Assembly: GCA_937934705.1 (NCBI GenBank)
Contig: CALGYY010000098.1
Location: forward strand, 1 to 64,000
Source of the DNA: an uncultured Bacteroidota bacterium
GTDB taxonomy: Bacteria > Bacteroidota > Bacteroidia > Bacteroidales > CAIWKO01
Length of the DNA stretch: 64,000 bases
Direction of reading: 5' to 3'
A model generated the notes under the pieces. The model saw only the letters and a list, made by a program, of their open reading frames with translations. It did no database searches and had not been told where the DNA came from. A program made the position numbers and the translations under genes. Positions within the stretch are counted from its first letter, which is position 1. Every line of letters begins with the position of its first letter. Positions 20,084 to 28,336 of this stretch are shown one piece after another.

Positions 20084-20572
20084 ATGAAAACAATTTCCAT
20101 GAAGACATATTTGTGGCTTTTATCCCTGGCCGGCCTGATGCTTGTGACCTCCTGCCAGAAATATGAAGAAGGTCCTTCCATCAGTTTCCGCTCGGCGGAA
20201 AAGAGAATCTATGGCGGTTACCATATTAAAGAATACACAGTGAACGGAACGGACTCCCTGGATCTGTTTTACGACAGTCTCTGCCTGAATTTTGATTTTT
20301 ACTACAATGATGTGGAGATGGTGAACTCCTGCGCCATCGCGGGCAACCGCCGCGACGGAGGCGGTTGCAATGTATACTGGCACTGGCGCCTGTCAGACGA
20401 CGGACTGGATCTCCTGGTTGATGAGGCTCCTGGTTTGAGCACCGGAACAGGGCCTTTCGGAAAGGGACGCCTGGCCACCTGGCGCATACTGCGACTGAAG
20501 GCCAAAGAAATCAGGATGAAAACCACCTACAACAACAAAGAATACGAGGTTTTTCTGGAAGATGATTTTTAA
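20084..20572 (+). CDS. Lipocalin-like lipoprotein
   Basis: 162 residues with a lipoprotein signal ending LMLVTSCQ, so likely anchored in a membrane after acylation of the Cys near residue 24. The body alternates beta strands with the pattern KRIYGGYHIKEYTVNGTDS and ends TTYNNKEYEVFLEDDF, reminiscent of small lipocalin-like Bacteroidota lipoproteins. A second ATG at 20099 (MKTYLWLL) is an equally good start. Function unknown. Confidence 0.7.
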   Translation: MKTISMKTYLWLLSLAGLMLVTSCQKYEEGPSISFRSAEKRIYGGYHIKEYTVNGTDSLDLFYDSLCLNFDFYYNDVEMVNSCAIAGNRRDGGGCNVYWHWRLSDDGLDLLVDEAPGLSTGTGPFGKGRLATWRILRLKAKEIRMKTTYNNKEYEVFLEDDF

Positions 20573-20716
20573 AAGCAATACAAGCGGCTTCATTAACAAA
20601 AACAAATAAATCCACAGATCCGAGGTTCCGGATTTCCGTGATGGAAATCCTGTGAGAAGGTAAGAAATCCGGACCCGGTTTTGTCAAACCCGCTGAGTTA
20701 TTCAGCAAGCTGTACT

Positions 20717-22861
20717 ATGAAAAAAGAAACCTGCTGCAGGCTGGCTGCCACGGCCATGCTCTTCCTCACCCTTGTGCCGGCAGTCATGCCGCAAATGCCG
20801 GCCACCAATCTTGCCAAGTACTGGTACTACCGCAACCGGCTTGATTATTTCGTAGTTCCCGGTGACCGCCCCGGCGAAAGTCAGATTGCATGTACACGCA
20901 ATAAGCTGTTCGAGGAAGACTCTGACCAGAACCTTGACTACGGTCAGCACGGAATATACACGGGCTTCTACTGGTCAGTGCTGGCCACTGAGTATTATCT
21001 TCTGAAAAGTTATGGTCAGGAATCATCCGCATCCGCTACACTCAGCGAATTGCAGTTTGCCCTTGAGGCCTATGTGGAAGAGATGGATGAATGTGAATAT
21101 TACTGGGGACTGAGTCCGGCATTCGATGGATTCTTTATCCGGGAGAATGTCCCCTGTAATTTCATGGATCCTTCCGCGCCGGAAGGGAAAACAAGTGATG
21201 GGCGCCGACATCTGGATCTTTTAAATAAGCGACTGACACCGGATAATCATTATCTGATCAGCGAAGTTTGTTTCAACGGCCTCCCCAAAGGCCACCCGGG
21301 TTATGCCTGGTATCGCACCTGCTGCGATGGTACGCAGGGCGGCACACCCATGGGCCCCCCCGACCATCAGCATCCGGAGCCCATGAGCCAGGATGAAGCC
21401 ATAGGTCTGATGACAGGTCTTGCCCTCACGATCAGACTCACTGAAGAGACCTCTTGTCATGACATGGCTGTTAGCATAGCGGATAAACTGGTCAGGTACC
21501 TCCTGAATCTTGATGAGCTCTATGGTTGCACGGATTTCAGGATCTACGAACCGGACGGCTCTGTTGTGGAAGAAAGCCGGGGGGGTAACACATACTATCT
21601 GGCCAAGGGTCTGATCATGGCCGGAGAAGCTATGACGGGACAAAGTGATTACGGAGGGGTGAATTTTATTCAGAATTCGGTGTGGTCGGCCAACAGCTGG
21701 TGGGCATGGGACTGCAGTCTCAGTAAAATGGCGGCTATGCTGGCGGCCATTGGAGATAGCTGGACCTGGACAGATGAAGGACTCACCAATATTACGGCAC
21801 ATTACAACTGGGATACTTTTTACCTCCTTCTCTGGGAAGTCCTTCATCAAAAAACAATGGGACAGCAGGAGCAGCACAACCTCCTTCAGAAAACCATGGA
21901 TCAGCTGAACAATGGTCCCTGCGAAGGAACCTACAGTTATGCCAGCCGATACGATCATTCCGGGAACCTCACGGGAACCGCAGGAGTCTACTCAGGCGGA
22001 GGGTGGGGATCCAGTTACAAATGGTGCAAGGAACAGATTTACCAGGATGGAGGCGATTGGTGGCTGGCGAATTTCAACGGACTTGATTTTATGATCCTTT
22101 ACAATCTCTACCATATTGTTCAGATGGGAAGTCCCAATACACCGCCCTATATTAATTACAAGAATCTGGTACTGAGCGGGCCGCTGCCACTCGTCCTGAA
22201 CCATCCTTCCGGCGGCAGCAGCATCATAGGAACGGATCAGGCACCGCTCTGCCTGGTGGGGTTCAACTCCATTGTTTCCGATCAGACCATTAATGTCCTG
22301 ACCGCGCCCGAGGCCTATCCGGGACCGGGGAACATTACCTATAAATCAGAAATGTCTGTGCGCCTGCTGCCGGGATTTCGCGCCGTTAAAGGATGCTATT
22401 TCCACGCGCTGACCTGCGATCTGGACTGCACTTCCGGCACCTACCGCTCCGGCACCTATCCGGAAGGGATCATTGATACCCTCTATGATCTGTACCGATC
22501 TTCCTTACCGTATCCGTATCCACTGGAGGTAAACCAGGGCCGCCCGGAAATCGCTTCCTATCCGCTTCTCCCAGGTGAAGCCGGATTTCCGGAAAACAGT
22601 CAGGGCATGTGGTGTTATCCAAATCCCTGTGCACAACACATAACCCTCGCAGGGGAGAAACAAGAAACCTCACCTGCAATATTCGAAATCAGGGATGCAT
22701 TCGGCCGGATGATCAGGACTTTCACGGATGATAACTCCGCTTCACCCGTCTTTTCTCTGTTACTGGATGTCTCGGATCTGAATGCCGGAAATTACAACAT
22801 CTGTCTGATCTCCGGAACAGGCCGACGCTGCCTTACTTTCACAAAAACCGGATCCCCATGA
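20717..22861 (+). CDS. Large secreted protein with T9SS type A tail, unknown enzyme or binder
   Basis: 714 residues from ATG 20717, where a signal peptide begins (MKKETCCRLAATAMLFLTLV). The first 450 residues are rich in Trp, Tyr and helices and could form an alpha/alpha toroid like glycan-active enzymes, but no catalytic motif is recognised. At about 520-600 there is a beta module (SVRLLPGFRAVKGCYFHA) similar to modules placed before T9SS tails, and the end (CYPNPCAQHITLAG) is a type A sorting domain. Its stop codon overlaps the next start (ATGA at 22858-22861), indicating translational coupling. Confidence 0.75.
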   Translation: MKKETCCRLAATAMLFLTLVPAVMPQMPATNLAKYWYYRNRLDYFVVPGDRPGESQIACTRNKLFEEDSDQNLDYGQHGIYTGFYWSVLATEYYLLKSYGQESSASATLSELQFALEAYVEEMDECEYYWGLSPAFDGFFIRENVPCNFMDPSAPEGKTSDGRRHLDLLNKRLTPDNHYLISEVCFNGLPKGHPGYAWYRTCCDGTQGGTPMGPPDHQHPEPMSQDEAIGLMTGLALTIRLTEETSCHDMAVSIADKLVRYLLNLDELYGCTDFRIYEPDGSVVEESRGGNTYYLAKGLIMAGEAMTGQSDYGGVNFIQNSVWSANSWWAWDCSLSKMAAMLAAIGDSWTWTDEGLTNITAHYNWDTFYLLLWEVLHQKTMGQQEQHNLLQKTMDQLNNGPCEGTYSYASRYDHSGNLTGTAGVYSGGGWGSSYKWCKEQIYQDGGDWWLANFNGLDFMILYNLYHIVQMGSPNTPPYINYKNLVLSGPLPLVLNHPSGGSSIIGTDQAPLCLVGFNSIVSDQTINVLTAPEAYPGPGNITYKSEMSVRLLPGFRAVKGCYFHALTCDLDCTSGTYRSGTYPEGIIDTLYDLYRSSLPYPYPLEVNQGRPEIASYPLLPGEAGFPENSQGMWCYPNPCAQHITLAGEKQETSPAIFEIRDAFGRMIRTFTDDNSASPVFSLLLDVSDLNAGNYNICLISGTGRRCLTFTKTGSP

Positions 22862-23946
22862 AATCAACACATTATTATATTCTGATTTTATTATTTCTTT
22901 TTTCCTGCGATAAGGAAACCCCTGAACCCGACCTTCCTCTTGAAGCACCGGTGCTGAAGATCGACCAGGTATGTGCTCCTGCGCTCGATATCCTGAATCC
23001 GACAGGAGGCATACTTTTTAACGAAGCCTCCGGAGGGTCGTGGATACTTGGATACAACAGTATCAGCGGAAAAGTCCCGCGTATTGCGGTTTTTAGTGAA
23101 GGGGGCTTGCTGGAGGCTGACCATATTGTCGGGGATACAGGAATGATATTCAATGGATTGATCCCATACGAGGGAGATGAAATGATCGGAAGCTTCTATT
23201 GTGAGGCCGATTCTTCTCTTTGCTTAAAAAGACTCAGCGGAAATGGCACAGGACTGTGGTCACTTTCGCTGCGCGAAGGCAGCAGGGAGGCTTCGTTGAG
23301 CAGGCTTCCCGATGGCAACATCTGCCTTGTTCATACACGTAACACCAGCGGATACCTGAGCCTGATCAGTCCGGCGGGAGACAGTATTTCAAGCCGGTCA
23401 GTTCCCTTCGTGATGCCCCGTTTCGCTGCAGTGGCGGGCAGCGGCGTTTTTGACGACGGATCCTGCCTGCTGGCCTTTAATTACAACGACAGCCTCCGGA
23501 ATCAGCACCATGCGCTCCTCTGCCGAATTGAACCCTTTGGCGGGATACGCTGGATGGTCCGGTTGAATGCCATGCACATCGGTTTCCCGCAGATCATCCA
23601 TGAACAGAAGATCTGTGTTTCATACCTGGGAGAAAAAAGCGGATTAGTGTTGCTTGATGCCGAAGGAGCACTCTTGCGTACTTATCAGTACCCGGAGAAC
23701 ATTTCCCTGGGAGCGCCTTTTGTGAATGAAGACAACGGGGCGCTGCTCGGGAGCGCAGGAATCATCTGTAAGTTCGGCGCGGACGGAAACTTAATGGCCT
23801 CCGGTATGCTCTTTTCTGATCCGTGGGAAAACCTTCTGGATTGCCGGCATATGATCAGAGAAGAAGGGAGCAGGTTCAGGATCTATGCATACCGCATGCT
23901 CCCCGAAAGCTGTCGCCCGCTGCATGTCACCTTTCATTATGAATGA
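22858..23946 (+). CDS. Lipoprotein, beta-propeller-like, unknown function
   Basis: 362 residues with a short lipoprotein signal (YYILILLFLFSCDKE), Cys near residue 17. The mature part has repeated beta-rich blocks of the kind SWILGYNSISG, FYCEADSSLCLKRLSG, GYLSLISPAGDS, suggesting a propeller. Middle gene of a coupled trio: the start overlaps the stop of the T9SS protein upstream, and the C10 protease start lies at its stop codon. Role may be surface anchoring or assistance for these two exported proteins; this is inference. Confidence 0.65.
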   Translation: MKSTHYYILILLFLFSCDKETPEPDLPLEAPVLKIDQVCAPALDILNPTGGILFNEASGGSWILGYNSISGKVPRIAVFSEGGLLEADHIVGDTGMIFNGLIPYEGDEMIGSFYCEADSSLCLKRLSGNGTGLWSLSLREGSREASLSRLPDGNICLVHTRNTSGYLSLISPAGDSISSRSVPFVMPRFAAVAGSGVFDDGSCLLAFNYNDSLRNQHHALLCRIEPFGGIRWMVRLNAMHIGFPQIIHEQKICVSYLGEKSGLVLLDAEGALLRTYQYPENISLGAPFVNEDNGALLGSAGIICKFGADGNLMASGMLFSDPWENLLDCRHMIREEGSRFRIYAYRMLPESCRPLHVTFHYE

Positions 23947-23947
23947 G

Positions 23948-25570
23948 ATGAGAACAATCAATTTTCTGCTGATCCTTCATCTGCACATCAGTTGCCTGCT
24001 GTCACAAAATGCATCAGAGGCAGGCATCTCGAAATGCATTCATAATTTCTGCTCCACACACATCGGATTCGAAGCAGACCGGATTGAAGAGATCAGCGCC
24101 CTGCGCCTGGGATCAATGGAATGCAGGAAGGTGTTGTTTCACGATACAGGATATATCCTGCTTCGCACGAATGTCCCTGAGCCGCTCATATTATCTTATT
24201 CCGGAGAATGCAGCCTCGACGAAATGCTCCTTTGTCCCGCATCTCAATGGTGGATCAGGGCGATGGAGCAATGCCCGGGGATTTCAGGCGATGACAGATA
24301 TTTTCCCGGGCAGGAACACAGAATGCTGACGGGTGAACCTTTACTCAGCACTGCCTGGGGACAGTTTGTCAACAACTCAGGGAATTGCGGCCCGACGGAC
24401 GACAGCCTGATCTGCTATAATATGTTTTGTCCGCCCTCACCCGGCTGCGTATGCGGTTTCTGCACTGCAGGATGTGTGGCTGTGGCTATGGCCCAGATCA
24501 TCCGGTACTGGCAGTACCCTGCAAGCACGCAGGGTTTTGGGTGGGATTACTGCAATATGCCCGACAAATTATATGGTCATTCTGCCTTCTGGCAATCAGC
24601 AGAAGCCATTGCCCGTCTCATTTCCGACTGCGGAGTTTACGCGGATGTTCAGTACTGTCATGGAACCGGCTGTGCGAGTTCTTCATCCATTTCTTCTGCG
24701 CGTAATGCTTTTGTCAGCCACATGGGTTATCTTTCTGCGGCCAACATCAGGTACCGTTCAGCCTGCAGCGGCACTGCATGGGAACATTTCATCAGGCAGG
24801 AAACCGATGCAGGCAGGCCTGTATACTACCGCGGGGAAGATGGTTCCGGCGGTCACGCTTTCGTTTGCGACGGTTATGACCCCCTGCTTCCCTATCTATT
24901 CCATTTCAATATGGGGTGGAATGGGATGGGCAATGCCTATTACGCGATCCCGGGTTCCGGAAGTGATGCCCTGCCTTATCCATACGATATGCAAATGATC
25001 ACCGGTCTCCAGCCCCCGGGAGATCACGAACCTTTTTGTGGTACGGAGATTCAGGTCAGCGAGATCCTGCGCACGACAGATCCCGCACAATATTTTGCCC
25101 CTCAGGCTGACAGGATCACAATTGCTGTTCAATCACCGGTAAAGCTTGTTGCAGGAGACCATGCTGAATACACAGCTCGTAGTTTGATCCTGCTCAGAAA
25201 CGGTTTTCATGCCGGGGCCGGATCCTTTTTCCGGGCTCACATTATTCCTTGTGCGATCTGTGAAAATGAGTCCGGCAGGGCTCCGGATCCCGGCATTATC
25301 CGGACATTCTCACGTTTACCTGCATCATTCTTTATCTCTCATCAGGATATGCTTGTTTTTCCGAATCCTGCGGACAAGAGCGTTCACTATACAGAGGCGA
25401 TAAGATCTGCCTGTAAGGTAAGGCTTTTTGATGCCCTTGGAAATTTATGCTGGTCCGGTACAGGAGATATTCTGATGGATGTGTCAGACTTTCCTGCCGG
25501 TGTTTATACCATTACCTTCACTGATGAAAACTCTGTTCAGAGCCGGCATCTGATCATTCAACATCCGTAA
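23948..25570 (+). CDS. C10-family (streptopain-like) cysteine protease with Cys-rich insert and T9SS tail
   Basis: Secreted papain-fold protease of 540 residues. Catalytic Cys176 in GCVAVAMAQIIRYWQYP and His303 in GGHAFVCDGY match streptopain; FHFNMGWNGMG carries the Asn/Trp region. Just before Cys176 there is an unusual loop with six further cysteines (C147-C172, CPPSPGCVCGFC). A propeptide-like part covers 21-130. At about 380-435 there is a module RSLILLRNGFHAGAGSFFRA, and the end is a T9SS tail (VFPNPADKSVHYTE). Starts at 23939 or 23948 are both possible; the latter gives the cleaner signal peptide MRTINFLLILHLHIS. Confidence 0.85.
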   Translation: MRTINFLLILHLHISCLLSQNASEAGISKCIHNFCSTHIGFEADRIEEISALRLGSMECRKVLFHDTGYILLRTNVPEPLILSYSGECSLDEMLLCPASQWWIRAMEQCPGISGDDRYFPGQEHRMLTGEPLLSTAWGQFVNNSGNCGPTDDSLICYNMFCPPSPGCVCGFCTAGCVAVAMAQIIRYWQYPASTQGFGWDYCNMPDKLYGHSAFWQSAEAIARLISDCGVYADVQYCHGTGCASSSSISSARNAFVSHMGYLSAANIRYRSACSGTAWEHFIRQETDAGRPVYYRGEDGSGGHAFVCDGYDPLLPYLFHFNMGWNGMGNAYYAIPGSGSDALPYPYDMQMITGLQPPGDHEPFCGTEIQVSEILRTTDPAQYFAPQADRITIAVQSPVKLVAGDHAEYTARSLILLRNGFHAGAGSFFRAHIIPCAICENESGRAPDPGIIRTFSRLPASFFISHQDMLVFPNPADKSVHYTEAIRSACKVRLFDALGNLCWSGTGDILMDVSDFPAGVYTITFTDENSVQSRHLIIQHP

Positions 25571-25980
25571 AACGTACGAGAAGGAAACAGGAAAAAAAGA
25601 AGCGTGGAACTGATCCTGAGTGTACTTAGAAGGTTCTCGGCCCTCAGCACTACACAACAAGCCAGCCCACGCTTTGGCGTGAGCGTTTGGCTTGCTATTC
25701 CTCGTAGTGCTATTGTTTTCCGAGAATTTCTAAGTACAGGAATAACAGCTAACGCACAATTGTTTTTTGTTTTTTTTCAGCCCGGCGTCGGGCCATCATT
25801 GTACAAATATAATAAATGATGTCAGACACACCTGAAATTGCTCATCAAATCATTCGACAATTTATTCGGTATCATGCAACACAGGATTGTCAGGCTGATG
25901 TATTATATAAGTCTCACGGCTTCAGGGTAAACATATGTAAAGAAAAAACCTCCAAATATTTGTAAATCAAACTGCTTATT
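25571..25980. other. 410-base intergenic region carrying a long palindrome
   Basis: No convincing gene. The left half holds a 118-base imperfect palindrome (25621-25738, separate entry). To its right is a T-rich run (25761-25777) and a small hairpin GCCCG-GCGT-CGGGC (25780-25793). The remaining bases to 25980 are AT-rich and show nothing recognisable. Confidence 0.6.
25621..25738. repeat. 118-base imperfect palindrome (MITE- or REP-like)
   Basis: Outer arms: TGTACTTAGAAGGTTCTCGG at 25621-25640 pairs with 25720-25738, differing by one indel and one base. Further in, AGCACTAC pairs with GTAGTGCT, AACAAGCC with a GGCTTGCT block, and CACGC with GCGTG around a TTTG loop. Nearly the whole element folds into one long hairpin. 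No transposase and no target duplication obvious. Confidence 0.75.
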
Positions 25981-27345
25981 TCAGAAGCGGATTGAATTTT
26001 CCACCTTGTTTCTCCGGGTAAAATCATTGATGATCCTTCTGATTTCGCGGTTATCGGCGGCGGGGATCAGGAAGGGATAAAGGTCAGTGGCCTGCAGTAT
26101 GCAATGGTCTGCGGGCACCCATCCATAGCCCATGTATTTGCCGTTTTCGATCAGAACGAAGGATTTTTCTTCATCGTTTCGTCCGCGGTCGGTGAGCAGC
26201 AGGTTGGATTCAGGGAATTCCATGGTGTGCAGGGCGGCTTCGGCCCGCTGGTTATAGGACGCCGGACTTTCTTCCCCGATACAGGCCCCCCTGCATTGGC
26301 GGATAGAGTGGTGAAAACAGGCGCCATTCCCGGGATAGAGCGCATTCAGGCGCTGGCAGAGTTCGAATTCCGCGCTCAGGCGGAACATGAATTCACGGCC
26401 TTCCGTCAGGTTATTAAAAGAGATCACGGGTACGCCCTTGCTGGTATTACGGCGGATATGAAAACAAAGATAACCCTTGTCATCGGTCTTCTCGTACAGG
26501 CCATAGGCGTTCAGCGCCCTTCGCTGGGCTTTGTTGAACAGGGGTTTCATGCTTTTGATCTCGTCTGACTCCTTCAGCAGGGCGATGAGTTCACTGCCGG
26601 TCAGCTCATAGTGTACCCGGCATACCTGTTCTTTCATTTCCTGCGCGCGGCGGGTGGCCGTGCTGATCAGGTGGGTGTGGATACGTTCCCTGATATTGCA
26701 GCTTTTTCCGACATAGATCAGCTTATCGTCACGGTCGTAGAGATAATAAACCCCGGTATCGGCGGGCAGAGCAGCGATCATGTCTTTGTGCCGCTGACAG
26801 AGCGGACTCTTCGCATTCTTTGATCGGGTGAGCTGCAGGAGGTCGCTGTCGCCGGCTTTTTCACAGAGGATCTCAAAGAGGCGGGCGGTGGCCAGGGCGT
26901 CGCCTGCCGCACGGTGACGGCTGCTGTTGCGGATCTGCAGCACTTCGCAGATCTTTCCGAGGCTGTAAGAGTGCATTCCGGGAAGCAGCAGGCGCCCGAG
27001 CCTGACGGTACAGAGCACGTCCCGGCTGTAATCGTAACTCAGACGGGCAAATTCCTCACGGATGAAGTTATAATCAAACTGTGCATTGTGTGCCACAAAA
27101 ACGTGGCCCTCGGTCATTTCGACCACCTTTCGTGCGATTTCACAGAATCGCGGGGCCGACGCCACCATTTCGTTGGTGATGCCCGTAAGCCTGGTGATGA
27201 AATAAGGAATGCTGCATTCCGGGTTCACGAGGCTTGAAAACTCATCCACCACCCGCTTCCCGTCGTGCAATACGATGGCTATTTCGGTGATCTTTCCGAA
27301 GCGGGCGCTGTTGCCCGTGGTTTCCACGTCGATAATAGCGTACAT
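25981..27345 (-). CDS. DEDDh exonuclease fused to GIY-YIG nuclease (Cho/UvrC-like)
   Basis: 454 residues. The N-terminal 1-165 is a DnaQ-type 3'-5' exonuclease: AIIDVETTG, HNAQFDYNF and the HRAAGDALATA block supply the DEDDh residues. Residues about 195-280 are a GIY-YIG domain (GVYYLYDRDDKLIYVGKS, NIRERIHTHL) like the N-terminus of UvrC and Cho. The C-terminal part is family specific. Enzymes of this plan are thought to act in DNA repair. It lies 3 bases after the LexA-like repressor gene, forming one operon. Confidence 0.88.
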   Translation of the reverse strand: MYAIIDVETTGNSARFGKITEIAIVLHDGKRVVDEFSSLVNPECSIPYFITRLTGITNEMVASAPRFCEIARKVVEMTEGHVFVAHNAQFDYNFIREEFARLSYDYSRDVLCTVRLGRLLLPGMHSYSLGKICEVLQIRNSSRHRAAGDALATARLFEILCEKAGDSDLLQLTRSKNAKSPLCQRHKDMIAALPADTGVYYLYDRDDKLIYVGKSCNIRERIHTHLISTATRRAQEMKEQVCRVHYELTGSELIALLKESDEIKSMKPLFNKAQRRALNAYGLYEKTDDKGYLCFHIRRNTSKGVPVISFNNLTEGREFMFRLSAEFELCQRLNALYPGNGACFHHSIRQCRGACIGEESPASYNQRAEAALHTMEFPESNLLLTDRGRNDEEKSFVLIENGKYMGYGWVPADHCILQATDLYPFLIPAADNREIRRIINDFTRRNKVENSIRF

Positions 27346-27348
27346 GCG

Positions 27349-28158
27349 TCAGAACAGCTTTCCCTGGATGAACTTCTTCATTTCGCGCACCTCCTTTGTC
27401 AGCTTTACCACATTATCGCTGAGCACATCCTTGGGAAGGTTGGGTTCAGGGATCTCTGAGCTGATATAATGTACGAATTTCCAGATCTCGCGTATCCCGG
27501 TCACCGGCAGGTCATAGGGTTCATAAGCGGGATTGAGGGAATGCAGCACCAGCTTCTTCTCGCTGCGGATCCTGTTCTCCGCCACCTTGAATACCACGCC
27601 GTCGTCAAGCGTGAGGATGATATAGGGATAGCGGTCGCGAACCTCGTTCCAGTTCTGCACATACTCCCCGGTGACCCACGACTTGTCGGGAACCGGCAGC
27701 ATGGAGTCGCCCCGGATCTGAAAGGTTCTGTATTTTCGTTCTTTTGACAGAAAGGGGAGCTGAAACACGGGTAGTGCCCGGATAAACTCGGGGTCGGCAT
27801 AACCTGAGGTATAGCCTGCCTTGGCCTTTTCGGTCACCAGCTCGATATTGTCGCGGTTGCTGCTGTCGACCGTACTGGCCAGCACCCTGAGCTTCCCGCC
27901 GTTGACAAAGATATCGTATCCCTTTTCTATTTGGGAGAGCTGACTTTCAGACACATTGGAAAGGTCGATCTTCACGAGGGTATCAATGGAGATCCCGAAG
28001 TAGCGCGAGAAGGCCAGCAATTGTTCTATGCCCGGCTCGGCGACCTGATTCTCGTACCCGCTCAGGGTTGAACGCTTCATTTCCAGGGCAAAAGCCACGT
28101 CGTCCTGGGTACGCCCCCGGCGTTTGCGCAGTAATTTGATGTTTGAACTGAAAAACAT
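27349..28158 (-). CDS. LexA-like autocleaving repressor (XRE HTH + S24 peptidase)
   Basis: 269 residues. An XRE helix-turn-helix at about 5-60 (LRKRRGRTQDDVAFALEMKR) and an S24 peptidase domain at about 115-235. Self-cleavage parts are all visible: scissile A114-G115 in KAKAGYTSG, Ser152 in RGDSMLP and Lys191 in GVVFKVAEN. DNA damage would therefore be expected to inactivate it in a RecA-dependent way. It faces DNA polymerase IV across a shared intergenic region with a perfect palindrome at 28211-28229, the probable operator, and is followed by the repair nuclease gene. Confidence 0.92.
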   Translation of the reverse strand: MFFSSNIKLLRKRRGRTQDDVAFALEMKRSTLSGYENQVAEPGIEQLLAFSRYFGISIDTLVKIDLSNVSESQLSQIEKGYDIFVNGGKLRVLASTVDSSNRDNIELVTEKAKAGYTSGYADPEFIRALPVFQLPFLSKERKYRTFQIRGDSMLPVPDKSWVTGEYVQNWNEVRDRYPYIILTLDDGVVFKVAENRIRSEKKLVLHSLNPAYEPYDLPVTGIREIWKFVHYISSEIPEPNLPKDVLSDNVVKLTKEVREMKKFIQGKLF

Positions 28159-28169
28159 GGCGAAATTTT

Positions 28170-28198
28170 TTTGACAAAGATAATAAAATGATTATATT
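28170..28198 (+). promoter_or_regulatory. Promoter toward dinB
   Basis: TTTG at 28170-28173 and TATATTG starting at 28193 are 19 bases apart, close to the TTTG/TAnnTTTG form. The predicted start falls at or just before the palindrome at 28211, so a bound repressor would block it. Confidence 0.45.
28175..28182 (-). promoter_or_regulatory. -7 promoter box for the LexA-like gene
   Basis: Minus-strand TATCTTTG matches TAnnTTTG, 16 bases upstream of the ATG at 28158. The region where a -33 element would sit adjoins the palindrome at 28211-28229, in keeping with autoregulation. Confidence 0.45.
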
Positions 28199-28210
28199 GT
28201 AGGCGGTGAT

Positions 28211-28229
28211 TTGATTAATTATTAATCAA
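28211..28229. promoter_or_regulatory. Perfect 19-bp palindrome, probable SOS operator
   Basis: TTGATTAATTATTAATCAA: nine-base arms around a central T, exact. Sits between the divergent LexA-like and dinB genes and overlaps the predicted start region of the dinB promoter. Binding by the LexA-like protein is inference from position and symmetry. Confidence 0.65.
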
Positions 28230-28232
28230 CAT

Positions 28233-28300
28233 GGCACAAATTATTTTGCGCACAAAGGGCGGTTGAACGGATTGGGTGCCTGACGGCTGTCCTTTGTGCC
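28233..28300 (+). promoter_or_regulatory. Inverted repeats in the dinB leader
   Basis: GCACAAAGG (28250-28258) pairs exactly with CCTTTGTGC (28291-28299). An earlier copy, GGCACAAA (28233-28240), pairs with the same right arm (TTTGTGCC, 28293-28300), so two exclusive stems are possible in the leader RNA. Confidence 0.4.
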
Positions 28301-28336
28301 TGTTGTGCCCTGAATATCTTAGGGTATTGAGGTTTT

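Noticed and set aside
25621..25738. Integron attC site
   Set aside because: Large palindrome, but the ends lack the RYYYAAC/GTTRRRY core pair and no integrase is present.
25780..25793. Terminator after the C10 protease
   Set aside because: The T-run precedes the hairpin on the plus strand, and the minus strand has A instead of T after the stem.
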